Shown here: in pieces, positions 40,839-48,738 of the stretch
Layout of the letters: the number at the start of each line of letters is the position of its first letter
Position numbering within the stretch: position 1 is the first letter of the stretch
Origin: an uncultured Lachnospiraceae bacterium
Lineage (GTDB): Bacteria > Bacillota > Clostridia > Lachnospirales > Lachnospiraceae
Length of the DNA stretch: 57,358 nucleotides
Assembly: GCA_910583615.1 (NCBI GenBank)
Contig: CAJTXP010000023.1
Coordinates: 1-57,358, forward strand
Direction: 5' to 3'
Program-made: the position numbers and the translations under genes
The notes under the pieces: generated by a model
Told to the model about the DNA's origin: nothing
Seen by the model: only the letters and a program-made list of their open reading frames with translations
Database searches by the model: none

Positions 40839-43439
40839 ATGAAGCAGAAGTTTGATGTGACCGGTATGAGCTGCAGCGCCTGCAGCGCCCATGTGGAGAA
40901 GGCGGTCGGCAAAGTGCCGGGGATTGATCAGGTGCAGGTGAATCTTCTGCAGAATTCCATGGTGGTGGAATACGCGGAAGGCGCCACAGACGCACAGAAG
41001 ATCATACAGGCGGTGGAGGAAGCCGGATACGGCGCTTCCGTGAAAGGGGAAGCGGCTCCGAAGGAGGCCAACGCCGTACAGAAGAAAGCGGCGGACGATG
41101 CCCGTGCCATGAAGCACCGGCTGGGCTGGTCCATCGTACTGCTTGTGGTGCTGATGTATGTGTCCATGGGGCATATGCTTGGCTGGCCGCTTCCGGGCCT
41201 GCTGACGGATCACGAGAATGTGATGGTATTTGCGCTGGCCCAGCTCTTTCTGACGCTGCCGGTCATGTATCTGAACCGGAAATATTTTGAAAACGGCTTT
41301 AAGACGCTGCTGCACGGCGCGCCCAATATGGACACTCTGGTTGCTATGGGTTCCACGGCGGCGGCAGTCTACAGTATCAGCCAGCTGTTCGTCATGGGAT
41401 ACGCGCTGGGACACGGGGATATGGGAACGGCCCACGCCTGCGCCATGAATCTGTATTTTGAGGCGGCGGCCATGATCCTGGCGCTGGTGACCATTGGAAA
41501 ATACATGGAGACCCGTTCCAAAAGCAGGACTTCCGATGCGATTACCAAGCTGATGGATCTGGCTCCAAAGACTGCTCTGGTGCTTCGGGACGGGCAGGAG
41601 CTGGAGATTCCGTCCGAAGAAGTGCAGGTGGGCGAGATCGTGATCGTCAAGCCTGGACAGAGTATTCCGGTGGACGGGGTTCTGCTGGAGGGGACCGGCA
41701 CGGTGGACGAATCCACCATCACCGGCGAAAGCATTCCGGTGGAAAAGAAAGCGGGCGACCGTCTGACCGGGGCCACCGTCAATCGGGCAGGATATTTCCG
41801 GATGCAGGCGGATCGGATCGGAGAGGATACGACCCTGTCCCAGATCATCCGCCTGGTGGAGGAGGCAGGCAGTTCCAGGGCGCCGATTGCCAAGCTGGCG
41901 GATAAGGTCAGCGGGATCTTCGTTCCCGTGGTGCTGACCATAGCGGTCATTACGATTGCGGTCTGGCTGCTTCTGGGACAGAGCTTCAGTTTTGCACTGG
42001 CGTCGGGAATCGCGGTGCTGGTAATCTCCTGTCCGTGCGCGCTGGGGCTGGCGACGCCCACGGCGATCATGGTGGGAACCGGAAGAGGCGCGGAGCAGGG
42101 AATCCTGATCAAATCCGGCGAAAGCCTGGAGACGGCGCATCTGGTAGATACCATTGTTCTTGACAAGACCGGAACGATCACAAAAGGGCATCCGGCGGTG
42201 ACGGACATTCTGACGGCGCCGGGGGCGGCAGAGTCAGATCTTCTGAAACTGACGGCTTCCCTGGAACAGGCTTCGGAACATCCGCTGGCGGAAGCGATTG
42301 TGGAATGTGCTAAAAGCAGATCGATTCTGCTGGAAAAGGTGTCGGAGTTTGAGGCGGTGGCAGGACAGGGCGTTTCAGGCAGGGTGGACGGCCGGATGGT
42401 GCTTGCGGGAAACCGCAGGATGATGAAGGCGCGTCAGGTGGATACCTCAGGGCTGGAAGGCCGCGGGGAAGCCTTTGCGGAAGAAGGGAAGACCGCCCTG
42501 TATATTGCCGGGGACGGGAAGCTTCTGGGTATTCTGGCAGTGGCGGACCCGGTGAAGGAGACCAGTGCGAAGGCCATCCGGGAGCTTGAGCGGATGGGGC
42601 TTTCCGTGGTCATGCTGACCGGAGACCATGAGAAGACGGCAAAGGCGATCCAGAAGCAGCTGGGCATCACCCGCGTGGTGGCGGAGGTGCTTCCCCAGGA
42701 TAAGGAGCGGGAGGTCCGGAAGCTCCAGGAGGAAGGACACAAGGTTGCCATGGTTGGAGACGGCATCAACGACGCGCCGGCGCTGGCAAGAGCCGATGTG
42801 GGAATCGCCATCGGAGCCGGCACGGACGTGGCTATCGAGTCGGCGGACATTGTGCTGATGAAGAGCGATCTTCTGGACGCGGCGGTGGCGATCCAGCTGA
42901 GCAGGGCGGTGATCCGGAACATCAAGGAAAATCTGTTCTGGGCATTTTTCTACAACGCGCTGGGAATTCCTCTGGCGGCAGGGGTATTTTATCCATTCCT
43001 GGGCTGGCAGCTGAATCCCATGTTCGGGAGTGCGGCCATGAGCTTCAGCTCCGTCTTTGTGGTATCCAATGCCCTGAGGCTGAAAGGATTCCGCCCCACA
43101 TTTTATAAGAAGAGATCCTCTGCGGAAGAAATTTCTTCTGCGGTCCAAACGGATAAAATAAAATCAGCAGGCTCCGGGGATGTACAGGAGCAGCAGGAGG
43201 ATCTGCAACCATCAAATAAGGAGGACAATACCATGAAGAAAACCATGAAAATCGAAGGAATGATGTGCGGGCACTGTACCGGCAGAGTTGACAAGGCGCT
43301 GAACGCCCTGGAGGGTGTGGAGGCGACCGTCAGCCTGGAGGATAAGGCGGCGTATGTGACGCTGACCGGAGACGTCAGCGACGAAGTGCTGAAGAAGACG
43401 GTAGAGGATGAAGGCTATCAGGTTCTGGAGATCGTATAG
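40839..43439 (+). CDS. copA: Copper-exporting P-type ATPase with C-terminal CopZ-like domain
   Basis: P1B-1 pump that exports Cu(I). The N-terminal HMA domain has GMSCSACSAHVEKA. The membrane core carries the transport motif SCPCALGLATP (Cys398, Cys400), phosphorylated Asp442 in DKTGTI, the HP motif in SEHPLAEAI and GDGINDAPALA. After the last membrane segment comes a polar linker and a second HMA domain (IEGMMCGHCTGRVDKA) starting near residue 799, where single-domain CopZ would begin. 866 aa from ATG 40839, which lies behind GAAAGGAG. csoR follows after 9 bases. Confidence 0.95.
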   Translation: MKQKFDVTGMSCSACSAHVEKAVGKVPGIDQVQVNLLQNSMVVEYAEGATDAQKIIQAVEEAGYGASVKGEAAPKEANAVQKKAADDARAMKHRLGWSIVLLVVLMYVSMGHMLGWPLPGLLTDHENVMVFALAQLFLTLPVMYLNRKYFENGFKTLLHGAPNMDTLVAMGSTAAAVYSISQLFVMGYALGHGDMGTAHACAMNLYFEAAAMILALVTIGKYMETRSKSRTSDAITKLMDLAPKTALVLRDGQELEIPSEEVQVGEIVIVKPGQSIPVDGVLLEGTGTVDESTITGESIPVEKKAGDRLTGATVNRAGYFRMQADRIGEDTTLSQIIRLVEEAGSSRAPIAKLADKVSGIFVPVVLTIAVITIAVWLLLGQSFSFALASGIAVLVISCPCALGLATPTAIMVGTGRGAEQGILIKSGESLETAHLVDTIVLDKTGTITKGHPAVTDILTAPGAAESDLLKLTASLEQASEHPLAEAIVECAKSRSILLEKVSEFEAVAGQGVSGRVDGRMVLAGNRRMMKARQVDTSGLEGRGEAFAEEGKTALYIAGDGKLLGILAVADPVKETSAKAIRELERMGLSVVMLTGDHEKTAKAIQKQLGITRVVAEVLPQDKEREVRKLQEEGHKVAMVGDGINDAPALARADVGIAIGAGTDVAIESADIVLMKSDLLDAAVAIQLSRAVIRNIKENLFWAFFYNALGIPLAAGVFYPFLGWQLNPMFGSAAMSFSSVFVVSNALRLKGFRPTFYKKRSSAEEISSAVQTDKIKSAGSGDVQEQQEDLQPSNKEDNTMKKTMKIEGMMCGHCTGRVDKALNALEGVEATVSLEDKAAYVTLTGDVSDEVLKKTVEDEGYQVLEIV
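43218..43235 (+). promoter_or_regulatory. Internal ribosome site and start for a CopZ-like product
   Basis: AAGGAGG at 43218-43224 is followed by an in-frame ATG at 43233, 8 bases later, inside copA. It is as good as any ribosome site in the window and lies exactly at the boundary of the second HMA domain. Confidence 0.7.
43233..43439 (+). CDS. copZ: CopZ-like copper chaperone, nested in copA
   Basis: In-frame internal translation would give a 68-aa HMA protein, MKKTMKIEGMMCGHCTGRVD and onwards, with the M-x-C-x-x-C copper site. This is the size and sequence style of free CopZ chaperones, which deliver Cu(I) to CopA. It would be made in addition to the fused form. A fusion by loss of a stop codon between copA and copZ is the simplest history. 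The alternative is that only the fused protein is made. Confidence 0.55.
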   Translation: MKKTMKIEGMMCGHCTGRVDKALNALEGVEATVSLEDKAAYVTLTGDVSDEVLKKTVEDEGYQVLEIV

Positions 43440-43448
43440 GTAATCGGT

Positions 43449-43712
43449 ATGCAGGCTGACAGAAAAAAGATTGAGCGGCTTTTAAAGACTGCGAAGGGAC
43501 AGATTGACGGTATTCTGCGCATGGTGGAAGAGGACCGTTACTGTATGGACATTTCTGCACAGGTCGTGGCGACGGACGCCATCCTTCGGAAGGTCAATAA
43601 TGAGATCATCCGGGCGCATATGAAAGGATGCGTCAAGGAAGCGATCCTGGAAGGCAAAGGTGATGAGAAGATTGATGAACTCATGGCAGTTGTGGATAAG
43701 ATGACAAAATAA
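43449..43712 (+). CDS. csoR: CsoR family copper-sensing repressor
   Basis: An 87-aa all-helical repressor that lets go of DNA on Cu(I) binding. It has the family opening (IERLLKTAKGQIDGILRMVEEDRYCMDI) with the first Cys, and RAHMKGCVKEAI with His and the second Cys, completing the Cys-His-Cys Cu(I) site that separates CsoR from its formaldehyde-sensing relatives. It is co-transcribed with copA and should act on the palindrome in front of copA, closing a feedback loop. Confidence 0.88.
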   Translation: MQADRKKIERLLKTAKGQIDGILRMVEEDRYCMDISAQVVATDAILRKVNNEIIRAHMKGCVKEAILEGKGDEKIDELMAVVDKMTK

Positions 43713-43737
43713 GGATGCGGGAATTTGAAATCCGGCA

Positions 43738-43766
43738 TTGACAAAAACTCCTGTATGTTATAGAAT
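43738..43766 (+). promoter_or_regulatory. Sigma-A promoter of the NlpC/P60 gene
   Basis: TTGACA and TAGAAT are separated by 17 bases. It implies a leader of about 160 bases. Confidence 0.75.
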
Positions 43767-43772
43767 TGTATT

Positions 43773-43932
43773 CGAAATGTAATAATTCTGTAATATTTAC
43801 AGGAGTTTATACTGGAGGGCAATAAAATAAAAGTTTATCGCCCATGAGTGTATGTCCTGGACATATCAGGACAGGCTCCTGTGGAACGGTCGGAGGAAAG
43901 ACTCCTGCCCTGGCATTAGGAGGCAAATATAT
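43773..43932 (+). ncRNA. Structured 5' leader of the NlpC/P60 gene
   Basis: Three stems follow one another: GGGCAATAAA/TTTATCGCCC at 43817-43843 (one mismatch), TGTCCTG/CAGGACA at 43853-43873, and GGAG/CTCC at 43892-43905, just before the AGGAGG ribosome site. It fits no riboswitch class that I can recognise. No terminator is present, so any control would act on translation or stability. Confidence 0.45.
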
Positions 43933-44988
43933 ATGATAAGATACACAGACAGGATACGGATGAGAAGCATCAGCGCTCTTTTGATGGGTGCTGTCGTAAT
44001 ATGTAATGTACCATCAATGACTGCAGAGGCAACGGCTTCTCTTGGAAGCAGTTCTCAGATCGGCATTTCTGCAGATCTGGAAGCCGTGGAAAATGAGGAG
44101 GTTCTGGAGAATGCCATGAGCGATGTGGTGCTGGAAGCATTCCATCTGGATGGTTACAGCAATCTGGGAATTGCCACTGTAAATGAAGGAAAAGTCAATA
44201 TCCGGGATTCCGCTTCCATGGATGGCAAGATCGTAGGCAAGATCGGAAAGGATGCAGGTCTGGATATTCTTGGAGAAGAAGGCGAGTGGCTTAAGGTAAA
44301 ATCCGGAAAAGTCGAAGGCTACATCAAGGCGGAATATGTATTGACCGGGCCGGAGGCGCTGGAACAGGCATCCACGCTGTTAAAGTCCATTGCGGACGTC
44401 AATACAGACGGTCTGAAAGTCCGCGAAGAGCCGAATACAGAATGTGAAGTATTAGATATCGTAGGTTCCGGACAGCGTTTTGATGTGCTGGAAGAGCTGG
44501 ACGAATGGGTGAAGATCGATCTGGACGGAGAAGAGGGATATCTCTTTAAAGAATATGTAGACGTGGGAGCGAAGCTGGACGAGGCGCTGACCATTTCGGA
44601 GGTACGCTACGGCGCCGGCGTTTCGGATGTGCGCATTGCGCTCAGTGAGTTTGCAAAGCAGTACATCGGCAATCCTTATGTATGGGGAGGTACCAGCCTG
44701 ACAAGAGGCGCCGACTGTTCCGGGTTCGTACTTTCCGTGTTCCGTAACTACGGCATCAGCCTGCCCCATTCTTCCCGGGCGCAGGGCAACTGCGGAAGCG
44801 CAGTCAGCCTGAATGAACTGAAGCCGGGCGACCTGGTGTTCTACGGCAACCGTTCCGGCATCAACCATGTGGCAATCTATGTGGGCGGCGGCCAGGTGGT
44901 GCACGCCAGCAACCCGAGGACCGGCATCACGATCTCCGGCATGTACTACCGGACGCCGGTGAGAGCGAGACGGATCATCAACGATTAA
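43933..44988 (+). CDS. Secreted NlpC/P60 (C40) cell-wall hydrolase with SH3 domains
   Basis: Peptidoglycan endopeptidase outside the membrane. A signal peptide (basic start, then ISALLMGAVVICNV and an A-E-A cleavage region near residue 34) is followed by two bacterial SH3 repeats (about 75-140, with VNIRDSASMDGKIVGKIG; about 150-215, with GLKVREEPNTECEVLDIVG) and a C-terminal NlpC/P60 domain with Cys in ADCSGFV, His in INHVAIYVG and a polar third residue in VVHAS. 351 aa. AGGAGG lies before the ATG at 43933; an in-frame opening at 43852 lies in the leader. A terminator follows. Confidence 0.93.
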   Translation: MIRYTDRIRMRSISALLMGAVVICNVPSMTAEATASLGSSSQIGISADLEAVENEEVLENAMSDVVLEAFHLDGYSNLGIATVNEGKVNIRDSASMDGKIVGKIGKDAGLDILGEEGEWLKVKSGKVEGYIKAEYVLTGPEALEQASTLLKSIADVNTDGLKVREEPNTECEVLDIVGSGQRFDVLEELDEWVKIDLDGEEGYLFKEYVDVGAKLDEALTISEVRYGAGVSDVRIALSEFAKQYIGNPYVWGGTSLTRGADCSGFVLSVFRNYGISLPHSSRAQGNCGSAVSLNELKPGDLVFYGNRSGINHVAIYVGGGQVVHASNPRTGITISGMYYRTPVRARRIIND

Positions 44989-45000
44989 AAGATAAAACTG

Positions 45001-45036
45001 AATGCACAGGAGGCGGCGGCTTCCTGTGCATTTTCG
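45001..45036 (+). terminator. Terminator after the NlpC/P60 gene
   Basis: AATGCACAGGA and TCCTGTGCATT form an 11-bp stem followed by TTTT, 13 bases after the stop codon. Confidence 0.88.
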
Positions 45037-45095
45037 ACCGTGCGGAATCTACTGCAGCCGGGGTGCGGACCTGACGGTACGCGGCGCAGCGGATG

Positions 45096-46313
45096 CTATG
45101 TGAGCATCAAATCCACTCTTCGAAGCAGAAAATCAAGGATATTCATATGCACAATGCCGTCGTGGCTCAGATCGATTTTATCAAGAGACATCACATACTT
45201 CGGTGAAGCATCTGTAATGGTGCGGTAAGCACCGAATTCTCTTTTGATGGTAGCTTCGCTGGCCAGCAGATATGCAACCTGAATAAAACATTTTCTGCCG
45301 TCTTTGACAGCGACAAAATCAATTTCCCCTTTATAGGTTTTTCCGGCAAATACCGTGTAGCCTCTTGTGATCAACTCGTTGTATATGATGTTTTCCAGAA
45401 AAAATGTATCTTCATAGTGAATGGTATTTGTATTGATCGTCCGAAACCCCACGTCTACCGCATACTGTTTCTCCCGGTTGCGAAGCGCAGATTTCCCTGT
45501 GATGTTATATCTTCCAACTCCGTGAATTAAATATGCTTTTTTCATGCGTTCGAGATAATGATAAACAGTTCGTCTGGATATTTCCCGGTTTTCTTTTCTG
45601 TAAGCGGCTATGACGTTGTCAATCGAAAGTTCTTTTCCCGCATTTGCAAGAATATACAAAGAGATATCCATAAAACTTTTCTTATCTGCACTCCGGCTTT
45701 TTCCTGTAATATCCCGATTCACAATACTTTTGTATAAATTGGAAAGATATCTGTGTACAGATGTTTCATCTTTATAATCGAAACGAAGCGGAAAGCCTCC
45801 CCATTTCAGATAGTCCGAAAACATTTCTTCGTTCCATTCCATCCGGTTGATCTCATAGTACTGCTTCATCTCGTAGAAGGAAAACGGAAGAATCTCAAAC
45901 TCCACAGTCCGGCCGGTCAGGAGGGTTGCCAGTTCGCCCGACAATAAAGTAGAGTTGCTGCCTGTTACAAACAGAGATACATCCAATGTTGCTCTGAAAG
46001 ATGCCAGTGCTTTTTCAAAATTTTTCACATGCTGGATCTCATCCAGAAAAATGTAATATTTTCCTTTGTGAGTAAGCCTGCTTTTAATTTCCTGATTCAG
46101 ATCCGAAGCATCCACAATATATTCATAGTCCATGTCCTCCAGATTCAGATAGATGATGTTGTCTCCCGGAACTCCTTTCTCCACAAGTTCGTCTTTTATC
46201 GTTTCAAGGAGAACCGATTTTCCGCATCTTCTTACTCCGGTGATGACTTTAATGATATCTGATTCATAATAAGGACGAATTTGCTCAAGGTAGGTTTCTC
46301 TTTTTAATCGCAT
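45096..46313 (-). CDS. AAA ATPase with DUF4143 domain
   Basis: Member of the AAA_14/DUF4143 ATPase group, widespread and without a settled role. Residues 20-35 carry Walker A in ITGVRRCGKSVLL; IFLDEIQHV is Walker B; FVTGSNSTLLSGELATLLTGR is the sensor region. The C-terminal DUF4143 part (about 195-405) ends with a nuclease-like YKGEIDFVAVKDGRKCFIQVAY core. The ATG at 46313 lies 9 bases after GGAGGTG; the frame remains open to 46418 without a start signal. Its A+T content looks higher than that of the adjacent peptide-transport genes, a hint of separate origin. Confidence 0.88.
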   Translation of the reverse strand: MRLKRETYLEQIRPYYESDIIKVITGVRRCGKSVLLETIKDELVEKGVPGDNIIYLNLEDMDYEYIVDASDLNQEIKSRLTHKGKYYIFLDEIQHVKNFEKALASFRATLDVSLFVTGSNSTLLSGELATLLTGRTVEFEILPFSFYEMKQYYEINRMEWNEEMFSDYLKWGGFPLRFDYKDETSVHRYLSNLYKSIVNRDITGKSRSADKKSFMDISLYILANAGKELSIDNVIAAYRKENREISRRTVYHYLERMKKAYLIHGVGRYNITGKSALRNREKQYAVDVGFRTINTNTIHYEDTFFLENIIYNELITRGYTVFAGKTYKGEIDFVAVKDGRKCFIQVAYLLASEATIKREFGAYRTITDASPKYVMSLDKIDLSHDGIVHMNILDFLLRRVDLMLT

Positions 46314-46405
46314 ATTTGTGCACCTCCATCTTGCACATAATAACACTTTTTCTGATTTTGTGCAAGGTATACGTGCACAAAAAACTTCCTGACTATAATT
46401 AAAAC

Positions 46406-46537
46406 TTATTGCAGACAAACTTGTGAATGAACAATTGCGTTTTTTTCAATCAGCGCTCTGTATGCCCCAAGGTCTGCGGGAATGTCTTCCGGCACGAAAT
46501 CCGACTGGATATCCGTGTTTTTTATATTGAATTATAT
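46406..46537 (-). pseudogene. Possible C-terminal gene fragment
   Basis: The minus strand reads NTDIQSDFVPEDIPADLGAY and RALIEKNAIVHSQ before a stop at 46406; a stop lies just upstream at about 46538 and no ATG occurs between. The phrasing looks like the end of a real protein. I do not recognise it. It sits upstream of the DUF4143 gene on the same strand. Confidence 0.3.
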
Positions 46538-46555
46538 CAGAAAATGTGGTATGTT
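46527..46555 (+). promoter_or_regulatory. Candidate promoter of the peptide-transport operon
   Basis: TTGAAT and TATGTT are separated by 17 bases, 125 bases before the first gene. The remaining bases up to 46679 hold no other feature that I can see. Confidence 0.5.
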
Positions 46556-46679
46556 AATAAACATGTTGGACAGACGCCGTAGAATCACAGTTATGCGGCA
46601 ATGATGCTTTAATAAAGTAATGCGAAAAAGCAACAGACGGTATAGAAGATACAAAACGAACGTGGTATGGGAGGAAAAA

Positions 46680-47669
46680 ATGGACCAGCCGGAGGTATTA
46701 CTGGAGATAAAAGACCTGTGCGTGGAATTTCAGACGGTGGAGGGCACGGTGCGCGCCGTTAATCATCTGAATTACACGCTTCATAAAGGTGAGAAGCTGG
46801 GGATCGTGGGGGAGAGCGGCAGCGGAAAAAGCGTGTCATCCCTGGGAATGCTGCAGCTGATTCCCAATCCGCCGGGCAGGATCACAGGCGGGGAGATCCT
46901 GTATAAAGGGCAGGATCTGGTGAAGGCGTCCGAAAAAGAGATGCAGAAGATCCGGGGAAACGAGATATCCATGATCTTTCAGGAGCCCATGACCTCTTTG
47001 AACCCCATTATCCAGTGCGGAAAACAGATCGCGGAATCCCTGCAGCTGCACTGGGGGATGAAGAAAAAGGAGGCCATGGAGGAAGCCATACATATGATGC
47101 AGGCGGTAGGCATCGCGGATTCGGAAATCAGGGCGCATGAGTATCCCCATCAGATGTCCGGCGGTATGCGCCAGCGTGTGATGATTGCCATGGCTCTGGC
47201 ATGCCAGCCGAAGATTCTGATCGCGGACGAGCCCACCACGGCGCTGGATGTGACGATCCAGGCGCAGATCCTGGATCTGATCCGGAAACTGAACAGGAAG
47301 ATGGGAACGTCCGTCATTTTTATCACTCATGATCTGGGGGTGGTCAGCGAGCTGTGCGACACGGTCATCGTCATGTATACGGGCCACATCGTGGAGCAGG
47401 CGCCGGCGGCGGAGTTGTTTGCGGAGCCGAAGCATCCCTACACCCGGGGGCTTTTGGACGCGATCCCGAAGATCACAAAAGACAGAAGCCCGCTGAAGAC
47501 CATAGAGGGCATGGTGCCCAATCCCACGGAGCGGACCGAGGGCTGCAGCTTTTCGCCCCGCTGTCCCCATGCCACAGACCGGTGCCGGAGGGAGGCGCCG
47601 CCCGTAAAGCAGATCTCGGATACGCGGCAGGTGCGCTGCTGGCTGTATGAGAATACTGAGGGAAGATAA
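46680..47669 (+). CDS. dppD: Peptide ABC transporter ATP-binding protein (DppD/OppD)
   Basis: First ATPase of a di/oligopeptide importer. It has Walker A GESGSGKSVS, Q-loop FQEPMTSLNP, signature MSGGMRQRVMIA and Walker B ILIADEPTTALD, and the C-terminal oligopeptide extension with cysteines (EGCSFSPRCPHATDRC), which in some homologues holds an iron-sulphur cluster. 329 aa from the ATG at 46680 behind GGGAGG; an open frame to 46620 has no site. The next ATPase gene starts 13 bases after its stop. Confidence 0.93.
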   Translation: MDQPEVLLEIKDLCVEFQTVEGTVRAVNHLNYTLHKGEKLGIVGESGSGKSVSSLGMLQLIPNPPGRITGGEILYKGQDLVKASEKEMQKIRGNEISMIFQEPMTSLNPIIQCGKQIAESLQLHWGMKKKEAMEEAIHMMQAVGIADSEIRAHEYPHQMSGGMRQRVMIAMALACQPKILIADEPTTALDVTIQAQILDLIRKLNRKMGTSVIFITHDLGVVSELCDTVIVMYTGHIVEQAPAAELFAEPKHPYTRGLLDAIPKITKDRSPLKTIEGMVPNPTERTEGCSFSPRCPHATDRCRREAPPVKQISDTRQVRCWLYENTEGR

Positions 47670-47682
47670 GGAGGAGTCGCCG

Positions 47683-48684
47683 GTGGAAGAAGCTGTGAAG
47701 GACGTGCTCGTGAGAGCCGATCATGTAAAAGTATATTTTAAAGGAAAAAACAGAAGATCCGGAAGCGTAAAGGCTGTGGATGACATCAGCTTTGACATTT
47801 TAAAAGGCGAGACCTTCGGCGTGGTGGGCGAGAGCGGCTGCGGCAAAAGCACGTTGGGAAGGACGCTGATCCGGCTGCTGAAACCCACGGAGGGCCATAT
47901 CTACCTGGACGGGACGGACATTGCAGGCCTGAAGGGCGCGGAGCTGAAGCGGATGCGCAGGAAGGCTCAGATCATCTTTCAGGACCCTTCTGCCTGTCTG
48001 AATCCCAGACGTACGGTCCGGCAGATCCTGATGGAGCCTTTTGAAATCCACCAGATGACCGGGGAGATGGACGTGGAAGCCCGGATCCGGGAGCTTCTGA
48101 ACCTGGTGGGGCTGGATGAGTACCATCTGAGCCGCTATCCCCATGAACTGTCCGGCGGGCAGAAGCAGCGGATCGGCATTGCCAGAGCGCTGGCGCTGGA
48201 GCCGGACCTGGTCATCTGCGACGAGGCGGTGTCCGCGCTGGACGTGTCGGTCCAGGCGCAGGTACTGAACCTTCTGCAGGAGCTGAAGGAGAAACTGGGC
48301 CTGACCTATTTCTTCATTTCGCACAATCTGAACGTAGTCTATCAGGTCAGCGACCGGGTAGGCGTCATGTATCTGGGCCGGATCGTGGAGATCGCGGATT
48401 ATGACCAGCTGTATGAGAAGCGGTACCATCCCTATACGGAGGCGCTGCTGTCGGCCATCCCGCAGGTGGGAAGCGATGCGGGCAGAGAGCGGATCCGTCT
48501 GACAGGCGAGGTGCCAAGCCCGTCCAATCCGCCGTCCGGCTGCCGGTTCCATACCCGGTGCCCGAAAGCATGCGACCGCTGCTCCCTGGAGGACCCGGTG
48601 CTTCAGGAAGTGGAGAAAGGACATTTTGTCGCATGCCATCTTTATGGAAAAGGAGATTCTGCCGGATCACCGGCGTCTCAATAG
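47683..48684 (+). CDS. dppF: Peptide ABC transporter ATP-binding protein (DppF/OppF)
   Basis: Second ATPase of the importer. Walker A is GESGCGKSTLG, Q-loop FQDPSACLNP, signature LSGGQKQRIGIA, Walker B LVICDEAVSALD, and the C-terminal region SGCRFHTRCPKACDRC repeats the cysteine pattern of its partner. I prefer the GTG at 47683, which lies 8 bases after AAGGAGG and gives 333 aa; an ATG at 47647 would overlap the previous gene by 23 bases and lacks a site. The substrate-binding gene follows after 54 bases. Confidence 0.93.
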   Translation: MEEAVKDVLVRADHVKVYFKGKNRRSGSVKAVDDISFDILKGETFGVVGESGCGKSTLGRTLIRLLKPTEGHIYLDGTDIAGLKGAELKRMRRKAQIIFQDPSACLNPRRTVRQILMEPFEIHQMTGEMDVEARIRELLNLVGLDEYHLSRYPHELSGGQKQRIGIARALALEPDLVICDEAVSALDVSVQAQVLNLLQELKEKLGLTYFFISHNLNVVYQVSDRVGVMYLGRIVEIADYDQLYEKRYHPYTEALLSAIPQVGSDAGRERIRLTGEVPSPSNPPSGCRFHTRCPKACDRCSLEDPVLQEVEKGHFVACHLYGKGDSAGSPASQ

Positions 48685-48738
48685 AACACGGTCTCTGCCG
48701 CGGCGGAGACGGGAAAAGAAAAAGAGGAGGAACTAATT

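Noticed and set aside
40839..40900. Programmed frameshift site near the first HMA domain of copA, as in E. coli
   Set aside because: I see no slippery heptamer with a downstream stop in the first domain; the internal start at 43233 is the better route to a chaperone.
40527..42191. 554-codon open frame on the minus strand across copA
   Set aside because: It is antisense to a fully supported copA with all P-type ATPase motifs; the composition inside copA is unlike a protein. Only the part outside copA (40527-40770) was kept as a possible remnant.
43773..43932. c-di-AMP (ydaO-type) riboswitch before the NlpC/P60 gene
   Set aside because: A CGGAGGAA block is present, but the other conserved blocks and the paired order of that class are not. 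Kept only as an unclassified leader.
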